A DNA stretch of 39,221 bases from Candidatus Pacearchaeota archaeon (GCA_016181885.1 JACOYJ010000024.1:1-39221), one strand, 5' to 3'. Positions 1-7,021 are shown, counted from the stretch's first letter. Made by a program: numbers and translations. Notes: generated from the letters alone by a model not told the origin.

Positions 1-2
1 CA

Positions 3-863
3 GCGTCGGGAAGATTTACAAGTCCAGACCCAATTTCAGGAGGCATTGGAAACCCGCAATCGCTGAATAAATATGCTTATGTTCTCAACAATCCTAATAA
101 GTTCGTTGATCCATCAGGAATGCAAGAGGGGGAAGTTTATGGGCCGCCAACGCCGAAACAAGCCATTATTTTTGTTGGCGATCTCGGAGATTTTAAAAGG
201 GGCGTGAAAGATGTTTCAAAATCTGTTGAAAATTTAAAGAAGGCTTATGAAAAAGAAGGATTGCAGTCAAATGTTATTTTAGGATTTCAATCTTCAGAAG
301 AAACAAAAGAACCCTTAGAAGAGGCTTTAGGTGTTAGTGCGATAAGTACTGCTAGAGAAACATTTTCAACTTTAGGTACTCTTTTAGGACAAGAATCAGT
401 TGGTGTTTTCGCATTTGTTGGTCACAGCTTTACTCAAAAGGGTCGGAGTAGTGATTATTATGAATCATACGGAAAGATAGACATAACCAATTATGTATAT
501 TCCGCATCTATACCTCTTTCTACTTATGGTGAGGGAGGTAATGTAATTGATGTATCGAGAGTTGATTATTTTGGATTGGCAAGCGATCCTCGGGGGAAAA
601 TGACCCCGGGATGGCTTTTTCTTGAGCCCAGTAATATAAAATTTTCATGTGAAATTTACGGCTGTGGATTAGTTGAAAGTAATGTTTATCTTTCTAGCCC
701 TTCGGAAGTCGGTTATATAAACACCAAAGGCCTTGAGCTAGCTACTGCGATGAGGGAAAAGAATAATTATAGACGAATAGTCAATTTTTTAACTCGTATT
801 GCTGATGAAAACCCTAAAAGCTCATCATGGTTTAACCACCATTTTGGAGTTGGAAGGGAATGA
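3..863 (+). CDS. RHS repeat-associated core protein, 3' part, with variable C-terminal domain (5' end outside window)
   Basis: The frame is open from the first bases. It begins with a typical RHS core end (GRFTSPDPI, then LNKYAYVLNNPNKFVDPSG), so the ATG at 120 is internal. RHS/YD proteins build a shell that carries a variable C-terminal effector. Here about 245 residues follow DPSG. In this tail a hydrophobic strand ends in His (VFAFVGHSF) and a later strand carries cysteines (FSCEIYGCGL). That His...Cys layout resembles clan CD caspase/CHAT-type peptidases, but the assignment is tentative. No membrane segment is visible in the part seen. The gene stands alone, with no immunity-like gene directly downstream on the plus strand. 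The RHS core is clear; the activity of the tail is not. Confidence 0.8.
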   Translation, partial: ASGRFTSPDPISGGIGNPQSLNKYAYVLNNPNKFVDPSGMQEGEVYGPPTPKQAIIFVGDLGDFKRGVKDVSKSVENLKKAYEKEGLQSNVILGFQSSEETKEPLEEALGVSAISTARETFSTLGTLLGQESVGVFAFVGHSFTQKGRSSDYYESYGKIDITNYVYSASIPLSTYGEGGNVIDVSRVDYFGLASDPRGKMTPGWLFLEPSNIKFSCEIYGCGLVESNVYLSSPSEVGYINTKGLELATAMREKNNYRRIVNFLTRIADENPKSSSWFNHHFGVGRE

Positions 864-1240
864 TTTTAAAGTGTTGATGATAATAAATTTATGCATGATA
901 ATTGTTTAATCCCTTTATCTATAGTGAAAGAAATTAATATCCTGCCAAGAAATTAGCCATTTTTTATTAGCTTCTCATCGATAAGATAACTAGAACATTT
1001 ACTATAAATTAGTCATTATCTTAATCCATTCAAAGTTCTCATCGGCAAGCCTCTCTATAAAACCAATGTTTCCTTTTGGGCGGAATTTTCTCGCCGAAAA
1101 CGGTTAAAAACTTATGTCATTTATTAGATTATGTACTATGGCTTGATAGTTAGATATTAATCTATTCTTTGGAATATCAATTTCTCCTAAAATATATTCC
1201 CTTCTCCAGTATCCATTATTTTCCGAAGCCTTATAAGAAA
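864..1240. other. Intergenic region, no supported gene
   Basis: This is about 375 bp of AT-rich DNA between the RHS gene and the convergent small membrane-protein gene. A 60-codon minus-strand frame (1104-1286) starts only at TTG and overlaps the real gene at 1241-1462 out of frame, so I do not call it. I see no hairpin or RNA gene here. Confidence 0.5.
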
Positions 1241-1462
1241 TCAATTCTTCTTTACAGCCGCATAAGCCAAAAGAATTATCGAGCAAATTAATAAAAGTAT
1301 TCCGATAATAGGGACTATGTTAAATAGCGTGTCGCTGACAATTGCGTTTCCAGTTACATTTCCGCTTATTGCCGGCTGGATAAAGTAAATTCCTCCAAGA
1401 AGTGCAAGGATTCCAAAGGCAGCAACAACTCCCCGCCTTTCAAAAAAATTTGGTTCGCTCAT
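1241..1462 (-). CDS. Small two-TM membrane protein
   Basis: A 73-residue protein beginning MSEPNFFERRG. It has two hydrophobic segments (about residues 12-31 and 46-68) separated by a short polar loop with SGNVTGNAI, and ends in a basic tail (VKKN). The layout suggests an integral membrane protein with a small external loop. A TATA-like stretch (ACATATAAACC on the minus strand) lies upstream of the ATG. Small proteins of this style are common in DPANN genomes, but I recognise no family or function. The gene is divergent from the repeat element and the DGR target gene. Confidence 0.6.
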   Translation of the reverse strand: MSEPNFFERRGVVAAFGILALLGGIYFIQPAISGNVTGNAIVSDTLFNIVPIIGILLLICSIILLAYAAVKKN

Positions 1463-1523
1463 GGAAAGTTTAATGATTAGAGGTTTATATGTTTTTTTGT
1501 TCTGTTAAGTAAAGTTCATATCT

Positions 1524-1685
1524 CAACATTCTGCGGTTTAATTCATTAAATAATCCACAAACAATAAAGATAATTATCTGCTCATTTCATTCGGAGATTT
1601 GCTGTTAATTGTTAATAATAAAATACACGACGATAGGAGTGAGTAATTTTTTATGTTAAGATTGCTGGTTTACTTTACATATGTT
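1524..1685 (+). repeat. 162-bp dispersed non-coding element, copy A
   Basis: The same element occurs in reverse complement at 27817-27978, about 90% identical by hand alignment with one or two single-base indels. A conserved core is ATACACGACGAYAGGAGTGA. All frames I checked in both copies are closed by stops, so it is not a protein gene. It could be a small RNA gene, a degenerate mobile element or a regulatory module. This copy lies just upstream of the promoter of the DGR target gene. Confidence 0.8.
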
Positions 1686-1754
1686 CCCCCTTTAATTTAC
1701 TCCCCGGCGGCTTGTTTTCTGTTACTTTTTGTTAGTAGCTACAAAATAGAAGGA

Positions 1755-1762
1755 TTTATAAA
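1755..1762 (+). promoter_or_regulatory. TATA box of the DGR target gene
   Basis: TTTATAAA lies with its centre 28.5 bp before the ATG at 1787, preceded by a purine-rich BRE-like stretch (AATAGAAGGA). The spacing implies a leaderless or nearly leaderless mRNA, as for many genes in this window. Confidence 0.6.
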
Positions 1763-1786
1763 CCCTAAATTTGTGAAATAATCACT

Positions 1787-2584
1787 ATGGAACAAGCAAT
1801 ATTAATTCCAAGAGAAATAAGAGAAGCGGGTTTTCCTACAGCGAGGTATCTTAATGAAGGTGAACAAGCAAGATATGACGAAGCTGTTAGGAGTTTTAAT
1901 AGCGAGAAAGCTAGGGAAACCTTAAGAGTTCCATTAAATGGCTCAAATTTATTCAAAGTGCTTTTACTAAACAAATTAGGAATAAGGACAGCAACTATAC
2001 AAGAACTGGAAATGATTGTTGACCAGAATCCTGGCATGTTAAAAGGACATTATGAAGATAGTCCATCTGTTGTTTTATTCTCAATTAATACTTCTTATGC
2101 TCCAAACAAACCTTTAGCCAAGTCATTATCTAAATTAGTTGGAAAACACGAATATCCAGTTCTTATGACTGGTCTAGAGCCTGTTGAAGACCATAGCACT
2201 GATTATGGGCTAAGCCTTAAGCCAGGAGACAAATTTCAATTTACTGAAGCTCCTGAATTAGCTTATGCTAATCATGGAAGAAAGTTTTTAAGATTAGATG
2301 AAAGGGGCATGCCCATATTTGATGATAAAGGAACAAGAACTCTTCATACAAGGCAAGATGGACTTTCCAGGGTTTACCTGGGCTGGGGTCTCGGCCTGGT
2401 CTCGTACGGCGAGTATCTTGCTGGCTCTGACGAGGATGGTCGGGTGGTCGTCGTCAGCGCCGAAGGCGCTGCAAACTTAAAATTGCAAGAGCATATGTTA
2501 AAATTAACTGCTGAAAGAGATAGGCAAAATGATGCAAATGAAGAAAGATTTCAAAGAGCATTAGCTATAATGAAGAATAATTAA
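1787..2584 (+). CDS. DGR target (variable) protein
   Basis: A 265-residue protein whose residues 193-220 are encoded by the variable repeat. Residues 1-190 hold a region with LNKLGIRTATIQELEMI and EDSPSVVLF. The region around the VR (GLSRVYLGWGLGL...LAGSDEDGR, then VVVVSAEG) fits the C-type-lectin-like fold used by DGR targets, in which the varied residues form the binding surface. A charged, probably helical tail of about 40 residues follows, so the VR is not at the extreme C terminus. No signal peptide or TM segment is visible, so the product looks cytosolic or is exported by another route. Compared with the template, 12 residues differ (Asn to Gly, Val, Tyr or Asp; Arg to Trp; and others). 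The ATG is supported by the TATA spacing. The ligand is unknown. Confidence 0.88.
   Translation: MEQAILIPREIREAGFPTARYLNEGEQARYDEAVRSFNSEKARETLRVPLNGSNLFKVLLLNKLGIRTATIQELEMIVDQNPGMLKGHYEDSPSVVLFSINTSYAPNKPLAKSLSKLVGKHEYPVLMTGLEPVEDHSTDYGLSLKPGDKFQFTEAPELAYANHGRKFLRLDERGMPIFDDKGTRTLHTRQDGLSRVYLGWGLGLVSYGEYLAGSDEDGRVVVVSAEGAANLKLQEHMLKLTAERDRQNDANEERFQRALAIMKNN
2362..2447 (+). repeat. DGR variable repeat (VR)
   Basis: An 86-bp segment that aligns without gaps to the template repeat at 2750-2835. There are 68 identities and 18 differences, and every difference is at a template A (14 A to G, 4 A to T, none to C). Nine template adenines are unchanged. No C, G or T of the template is altered. This adenine-only pattern is the hallmark of mutagenic retrohoming. 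The A to G bias makes the VR conspicuously GC-rich. Confidence 0.97.
2455..2471 (+). promoter_or_regulatory. Hairpin/cruciform downstream of VR
   Basis: CAGCGCC-GAA-GGCGCTG is a perfect 7-bp GC stem with a 3-nt loop, 7 bp after the last VR position that matches the TR. DGRs such as that of phage BPP-1 need a DNA hairpin/cruciform just 3' of the VR for efficient target recognition. The position and form here fit that role. The bases also encode the SAEGA stretch of the target protein. Confidence 0.75.
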
Positions 2585-2614
2585 ATTTTAAAACTAATTT
2601 TTCTTTAAAATTTT

Positions 2615-2635
2615 CCTAGCCATATAATGGCTGGG
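2615..2635 (+). terminator. Hairpin after the DGR target gene
   Basis: CCTAGCCAT-ATA-ATGGCTGGG can form a 9-bp stem (one T-G pair) about 30 bp after the target stop codon. It is preceded, not followed, by a T-rich run. It may end the target transcript, stabilise an RNA end, or mark the start of the TR RNA. Confidence 0.35.
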
Positions 2636-2742
2636 CCACACGCTTGTTAATAGCACTTCTTAATTGAAGTCATAAAATTCAACCACGACATTAAGTAACG
2701 CAAGTGAAATATGAAGTGGTGGTGATTTACTTTTAATTAATA

Positions 2743-2846
2743 AGCTAGCACTTTCCAGAGTTTACCTGGACAGGGATCTCAACCTGAACTCGAACAACGA
2801 GAATCTTGCTAACTCTAACGAGAATGGTCGAATGGCTCAGCTAGCT
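2743..2846 (+). repeat. 7-bp inverted repeat bracketing the template repeat
   Basis: AGCTAGC (2743-2749) abuts the first TR base and can pair with GCTAGCT (2840-2846), 4 bp beyond the last matching TR base. In RNA this would close the TR into a loop of about 90 nt. Neither arm is present at the VR, so the arms are outside the transferred segment. Confidence 0.55.
2750..2835 (+). repeat. DGR template repeat (TR)
   Basis: An 86-bp donor for the VR, lying 388 bp downstream in the same orientation and in the classical target-TR-RT order. It holds 27 adenines. Read in the VR frame it has many AAC/AAT codons (LDRDLNLNSNNENLANSNEN), the codons that give the widest residue choice under adenine mutagenesis. 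It ends 23 bp before the RT start at 2859. Confidence 0.97.
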
Positions 2847-2858
2847 AGGATTTTAATA

Positions 2859-3977
2859 ATGAAAACTTATAAAAATCTTTATCAGGAAATTTACAACTTA
2901 AACAATTTAATTCTTGCTTGGAGAAAAGCAAGAAAAGGAAAAACCAAGAAAGATTATGTGATTGAGTTTGAAAAAGATTTAATAAAAAATTTGCTGGATT
3001 TGCATAATGAATTGAAGAATCAAACTTACAAGCCATTGCTATTAAGAACTTTTATTTTACGAGATCCAAAAACCCGTAAAATATCCGAGTCAGATTTTAG
3101 AGATAGAATAGTTCATCATGCTTTAATAAGAATCTTAGAGCCAATTTTTGAAAAAAGATTTATCTATGATTCATGCGCCAACCAAAAAAACAAAGGCAAT
3201 TTATTTGCATTGAAAAGATTTTATTATTTTATGGGAAAAGTTTCTAGAAACGGAAAAACAAACGGATGGTTTAATGTTAATCAAATTAGAGGATATTGCT
3301 TAAAAGCAGACATTAAACATTATTTTGAAGAAGTTGACCATGAAATATTGATTAATATTATTAAAAGAAGGGTTAGAGATGAAAAAGTTATGGGGTTGAT
3401 TGAAAAAATATTAAAAAATAGCTCAGCGTTGAGGGGGGGGGGCGTTGCGCCTGAAGGCTCAACTTCCAGATATTTTTTCTCACGAAAAAACATAGGGGCG
3501 AAGCAGTTTTTCAGTAAAAAAGGAATGCCTCTCGGGAATTTAACAAGCCAGTTTTTTGCTAATGTTTATCTTAATGAACTTGATTATTTTGTAAAACATA
3601 AATTGAGAGCTAAATATTATATAAGATATGTTGATGATTTTGTAATTTTGCATAAGTCTAAAGAACAATTAGAATATTGGAAAAATAAAATCGGCAATTT
3701 TTTAGTGGAAAAATTAAGGTTGGAACTTCATCTGGACAAATCTAGAGTAATCCAATTAAGCAGAGGAATAGATTTTGTCGGTTTTAGGAATTTTTATTAT
3801 TTTAGGCTATTGAGAATTAGGAATATCGGAAAAATGCTATTTAAGATTAAGAGATACAAAAAAGAAGAAATAACTAAGGAAAAACTCCTTGAAAGTTTTC
3901 AAGGTTGGAATGCTTATGTTAAGTGGGCGGATACACTTAAATTAAGGAGAAAAATTGTCAGCAGAATTTACTCTTAG
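2859..3977 (+). CDS. DGR-type reverse transcriptase
   Basis: A 372-residue protein. An in-frame ATG at 2832 lies inside the TR, so I take the ATG at 2859 (MKTYKNLYQEI), which matches the usual start of DGR RTs. Motifs: LKADIKHYFEEV with Asp151 (catalytic metal site), GMPLGNLTSQ at 222-231 (the DGR form, where group II intron RTs have QGG...SP), YVDD at 257-260 (catalytic Asp pair), and GIDFVGFR near the thumb. There is no maturase or endonuclease domain, so it is not a group II intron protein. Residues about 188-221 form an unusual Gly/Ser/Lys-rich insertion just before motif 4, containing a G10 homopolymer. The enzyme would make error-prone cDNA of the TR. No Avd gene is seen between target and TR. 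Confidence 0.93.
   Translation: MKTYKNLYQEIYNLNNLILAWRKARKGKTKKDYVIEFEKDLIKNLLDLHNELKNQTYKPLLLRTFILRDPKTRKISESDFRDRIVHHALIRILEPIFEKRFIYDSCANQKNKGNLFALKRFYYFMGKVSRNGKTNGWFNVNQIRGYCLKADIKHYFEEVDHEILINIIKRRVRDEKVMGLIEKILKNSSALRGGGVAPEGSTSRYFFSRKNIGAKQFFSKKGMPLGNLTSQFFANVYLNELDYFVKHKLRAKYYIRYVDDFVILHKSKEQLEYWKNKIGNFLVEKLRLELHLDKSRVIQLSRGIDFVGFRNFYYFRLLRIRNIGKMLFKIKRYKKEEITKEKLLESFQGWNAYVKWADTLKLRRKIVSRIYS
3433..3442 (+). repeat. G10 homopolymer inside the RT gene
   Basis: Ten consecutive G residues lie in the RT insertion and encode R-G-G-G. Nearby GTTGAG and CTCAAC can pair across it. Loss or gain of one G would truncate the RT before its YVDD motif. It could be a slippage (phase-variation) site or an uncertain base count. 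Confidence 0.7.
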
Positions 3978-3979
3978 TT

Positions 3980-4603
3980 TTACACCAATAAGAAAGCATA
4001 GCCCAGCGCAATCAAGGCAAGAGCTGCAAGGAAACTCCACATTACAATGCTTCCGAAGAATATTTTATTTCCGTCGAGGTCTGAAAGAGGAAGCATGCTA
4101 AATGCCGCAAAATAGATATTATATCTTGCGAAATCAGAGAATCCAAGCAAGTAGCCTGCAAAAGCCATTAGCAGGTTTATGAAAACTCCCGAGGCTGCGA
4201 TAATTCCAATATGCCATTCAGTCATTTCAGAAAAAGAATACAGCCCCCAGCGCTTTGCCGTCCTGTAAATCTTCGGCTTCACATCAAAAGTAAGGCAGGC
4301 CATCCAGTAAACATATCCCGCAGTTATGGCAGTTACTATTAAAGGAAAAAACGCTCCTGCAGGAAACGGCTTTTTTAGGTGCTGGTGGGCCTTGAATCCA
4401 AACCTGTTCACCTCCCATAATTTTATTTCTATCTCCGAGTCAACTATATGCGACACAATTTTTTTTGCAAGCACGTTTCCAATTATGACGATGAAAATTG
4501 CAAGAAGCGTGTAGAGGAACGCGTTCACGCTTTTTACAAGACTTATAGTAAGGGCAAGGATTATTGACACAAGAATAATCGTCGCAATTTCTTTTTTGTT
4601 CAT
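3980..4603 (-). CDS. M50-like multi-pass membrane protein, HExxH not visible
   Basis: A 207-residue polytopic protein with about five to six hydrophobic segments. The C-terminal half has AFSMLPLSDLDGNKIFFGS, which resembles the site-2-protease (M50) motif LLPIPPLDGG with its second metal-binding Asp. The first metal motif is not a canonical HExxH: the corresponding region reads GFKAHQHLKKPFPAG. It may therefore be a catalytically inactive relative or use altered ligands. The gene converges on the RT gene with only 2 bp between the stops. A TATA box (AATTTATAAG on the minus strand) lies upstream. The fold family is moderately sure; enzymatic activity is doubtful. Confidence 0.65.
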   Translation of the reverse strand: MNKKEIATIILVSIILALTISLVKSVNAFLYTLLAIFIVIIGNVLAKKIVSHIVDSEIEIKLWEVNRFGFKAHQHLKKPFPAGAFFPLIVTAITAGYVYWMACLTFDVKPKIYRTAKRWGLYSFSEMTEWHIGIIAASGVFINLLMAFAGYLLGFSDFARYNIYFAAFSMLPLSDLDGNKIFFGSIVMWSFLAALALIALGYAFLLV

Positions 4604-4744
4604 GCTTTTATGAGAGTTTTCTTTCTTATAAATTTTGTTATCTTTTTGTATATCCCTTTTTTGGCATAACGGGCATTGATTTATCCTTCATTAGTTATGA
4701 TGCATTACGGAAAAGTATTTAAATAAGACTTCATAATTTTTGAT

Positions 4745-5023
4745 ATGCGAATCAGAAAAATCAGCGAGGTAGTTGGAAGCAAAGTCTATACTGATTCTGG
4801 GGACTTTTTCGGCGAGATTGAAGAAGCTAATCTTCACGAGAACAAGGTTGATGGATGGAGGATAAGGGTCGGAGGCTCTGTGACTTCCTTAATAGGGGGG
4901 GCAAGAGGAGTGATTATTCCCCATCAGTTTGTCAAGGCAATCAGCGACGTTTTTATAATAAATAAGACAGCGCTGCCTAGTCAAGATTCAGGAATAGAAG
5001 AGGTACCGGACGAATCAATGTAG
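4745..5023 (+). CDS. PRC-barrel domain protein
   Basis: A 92-residue protein. MRIRKISEVVGSKVYTDSGDFFGEIEEA followed by VDGWRIRV and GVIIPHQFVKAISDVFII is the beta-barrel pattern of archaeal PRC-barrel proteins, small domains used as adaptors in RNA and cell-division processes. A short acidic tail follows (EEVPDESM). A TATA-like ATTTAAAT centred near 4721 fits a leaderless start. The next gene begins 1 bp after the stop, so they probably share a transcript. The specific partner is unknown. Confidence 0.75.
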   Translation: MRIRKISEVVGSKVYTDSGDFFGEIEEANLHENKVDGWRIRVGGSVTSLIGGARGVIIPHQFVKAISDVFIINKTALPSQDSGIEEVPDESM

Positions 5024-5024
5024 G

Positions 5025-5516
5025 ATGGTTGAAAATATTTTACAAAGTGAGGTGTTAACTAGCTTTGTGTATCCTTTTTTGCTGGTGTTTTTTGTAGTCT
5101 TTGCTGTGCTGGAGAAGACAAAGGTCTTTGGCGCTGAAAAAAAACAGATTAATGCGCTTACTGCTTTTGTTATTGGCTTGATTTTCGTCGCAGCTGTTGA
5201 GCCTAAGCTAATTGTTGAAAATTTAATTTTGTTTTTGTCTGTTGCAATTGTAGTTGTGTTTGTGGTTTTGATATTGTGGTCTTTTGCAAGCGGAGGAGAA
5301 GGATTCAAGCTTGAGGCGAAATGGCTTAAATGGGTTGTCGGAATTGCAATAATCGGGGCTGTAGCTGTTGCGATGTTCTTAATCACCGGGGTCTGGGATA
5401 CTGTTGTTGATACTGTTTTTAGAAGCGATTGGAGCAGCGACTTCTGGGTTAATGTAATTTTCATAGTTATTATTGCGCTTGCTCTGGCTTTGATGATGAA
5501 GAAAGCCAAGCCTTAG
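5025..5516 (+). CDS. Four-TM membrane protein (paralogue of next gene)
   Basis: A 163-residue protein with about four hydrophobic segments (residues 10-28, 42-60, 66-88, 103-122) and a further one at 140-157, ending in KKAKP. The first half, YPFLLVFFVVFAVLEKTKVFG...INALTAFVIGL, matches the next gene (LPFLLIFAMIFAILSRMQIF...VNGIIALVVGL), so the two are diverged duplicates. They may form a hetero-oligomeric membrane complex. No enzymatic motif is seen. Translationally close to the PRC-barrel gene (1 bp gap). Confidence 0.7.
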   Translation: MVENILQSEVLTSFVYPFLLVFFVVFAVLEKTKVFGAEKKQINALTAFVIGLIFVAAVEPKLIVENLILFLSVAIVVVFVVLILWSFASGGEGFKLEAKWLKWVVGIAIIGAVAVAMFLITGVWDTVVDTVFRSDWSSDFWVNVIFIVIIALALALMMKKAKP

Positions 5517-5550
5517 AAACATATTTAAAAGAGGTTGACTTAATTAAGAA

Positions 5551-6108
5551 ATGGAAGGGTTGATGTTCAATGCGATTTTAGGCTCTGGAAGCGGGATTGG
5601 AAATTTGTTGGCTTCTTGGGAAAACGCAGGAGTTTTTACTTACTTGCTGCCTTTCCTGTTAATTTTCGCAATGATTTTCGCAATTCTTTCAAGGATGCAA
5701 ATCTTTAAGGAGAATAGGGCAGTTAATGGAATTATTGCATTGGTTGTTGGATTGATGGCTTTGCAGTTTGAATTTGTTCCGAGATTTTTTTCTGAGGTTT
5801 TCCCGAGGCTTGGAGTTGGACTTTCAATTATACTTGTAATTTTGATTCTTACAGGAATGTTTATTGATCCAAAGAAATCTGGAATAATGTGGACTTTATT
5901 TGGAGTAGGGAGTGTTATTGCTATTTTTGTCTTGCTTAATACGAGCAGCGCTTTGGATTGGACTACAAGCGCTTTCTTTGTCAATAATTGGCAGAATGTA
6001 GCTTTGGCGATTTTGGTGTTAGTTTTGGTTGGGACTGTTCTTTTCTCCGGAAGAAGCAAAGATCCAAACAGGCCGGCAAGCGTATATGAAGCTCTTGGGT
6101 TTAAGTAA
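5551..6108 (+). CDS. Four-TM membrane protein, second paralogue
   Basis: A 185-residue protein with four to five hydrophobic segments and a basic soluble tail (GRSKDPNRPASVYEALGFK). It shares the N-terminal two-helix unit with the preceding gene. The start could be the ATG at 5551 or at 5566 (MFNAIL); I keep the longer form. It sits 34 bp downstream of its paralogue. No function can be assigned. Proximity to the pilus ATPase and coiled-coil genes makes a role in a surface complex possible but unproven. Confidence 0.7.
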   Translation: MEGLMFNAILGSGSGIGNLLASWENAGVFTYLLPFLLIFAMIFAILSRMQIFKENRAVNGIIALVVGLMALQFEFVPRFFSEVFPRLGVGLSIILVILILTGMFIDPKKSGIMWTLFGVGSVIAIFVLLNTSSALDWTTSAFFVNNWQNVALAILVLVLVGTVLFSGRSKDPNRPASVYEALGFK

Positions 6109-6335
6109 GGGGTTTTTTAATTAGATTTTTAGCTATTGTTTAACTTTTTCGAACTCAAATTTGGCTCGCTAATGCTCGTGTATTAATTGCTCCAAACCAA
6201 ACTACATTAAGGTTCTCCGCATGAAACCAAGTTAATGAAATATAAATTTTAAAATTTGGGTAAGCTGAACAAGCGTGTCTAAGTTATTTTTATTTTTTAA
6301 TTAATCTATTCAGCTAGTTTAGAAATTTTATGAGA

Positions 6336-7010
6336 TTATTTCCTTCTTCTCGTTTCACTGTCAGCTGCAGCGTTTACAACTTTTCCGAATGAATCCTGCA
6401 TCATTGACATTTCTTTTTTGATTGAAGAAAGGTTCTGCCCATATGAACCAACCTTTTCGAGAATTGACATTTGAAGCTGGTCAATTAATGATTCTATTCT
6501 CACAAGCCTTTCTTCGATTAGCGCGAGCTTGGTTTGAGATAGGCTTTGAAATTCCGTCATGGAATCAACCTGCGACTGCATTTTTTTTATTTTGTCGGCG
6601 AATACCTGCTCTGCGATTTCCATTAGCGTGCTGTTGTCAGTTGCGCCGTAGCTTGCAGGATACTGCTGCTCGCCATAATTCTGACTTTGATCGTAATACT
6701 CTTGCTGGTAACCTTGATCATATCCTTGATATTGGTCTTGCGGAGTATAAACTGGAGCCTGAGGCTGGCTAAAGTCCTGCATTGGTTGCTGCGGATATTC
6801 TTCTTCCATTTCTTCTCCTTGATTGCTAAGTATCGAGGCTTCCATATTTTGGTCTATTGGCGCTGCGATTGCTTTTTTTATTTGAGCCTGGCTCATTGCT
6901 TCGCTGATTTCCCGAGGCGAAACTCCGTGCTCCTGCAAAGTTTGTATAATCTGGCTATCGGTCATGCCTTGGCTTTTCATCTGCATCAATTGGTCTAATA
7001 GGCCCATCAA
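6336..7010 (-). CDS. Coiled-coil protein with UBA-like N terminus and Gln/Tyr-rich linker
   Basis: A 224-residue soluble protein. Residues about 8-45 (MKSQGMTDSQIIQTLQEHGVSP) look like a small three-helix module. Residues 70-125 are a low-complexity Gln/Tyr/Pro linker (YQGYDQGYQQEYYDQ). Residues 130-215 are a long amphipathic coiled coil ending in basic RRRK. The architecture suggests a scaffold or assembly protein. It lies directly downstream of another coiled-coil gene on the same strand (11 bp gap), so the two are probably co-transcribed and may interact. The nearby pilus ATPase suggests a link to secretion or pili, as with coiled-coil archaellum accessory proteins, but that is inference. 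Confidence 0.75.
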   Translation of the reverse strand: MMGLLDQLMQMKSQGMTDSQIIQTLQEHGVSPREISEAMSQAQIKKAIAAPIDQNMEASILSNQGEEMEEEYPQQPMQDFSQPQAPVYTPQDQYQGYDQGYQQEYYDQSQNYGEQQYPASYGATDNSTLMEIAEQVFADKIKKMQSQVDSMTEFQSLSQTKLALIEERLVRIESLIDQLQMSILEKVGSYGQNLSSIKKEMSMMQDSFGKVVNAAADSETRRRK

Positions 7011-7021
7011 TCTAAAAGCAA

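Noticed and set aside
1104-1286. 60-codon minus-strand frame with a CGC motif and a plausible-looking sequence
   Set aside because: It starts at TTG and overlaps the start of nothing but the 3' part of the better-supported membrane-protein gene, in another frame; no promoter or RBS.
1524-1685. IS element or MITE
   Set aside because: I see no terminal inverted repeats, target duplications or transposase; it stays an unclassified element.
2298-2480. Open frame across the VR in a second plus-strand frame
   Set aside because: It is a by-product of the GC-rich VR; the TR/VR codon pattern shows the 1787 frame is the selected one.
2832-2858. RT start at the ATG inside the TR
   Set aside because: The ATG lies within the template repeat, and the protein aligns with DGR RT starts only from the ATG at 2859.
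2859-3977. Group II intron or retron reverse transcriptase
   Set aside because: No maturase/endonuclease domain or intron ends are visible; motif 4 is of the DGR type and a TR/VR pair is present.
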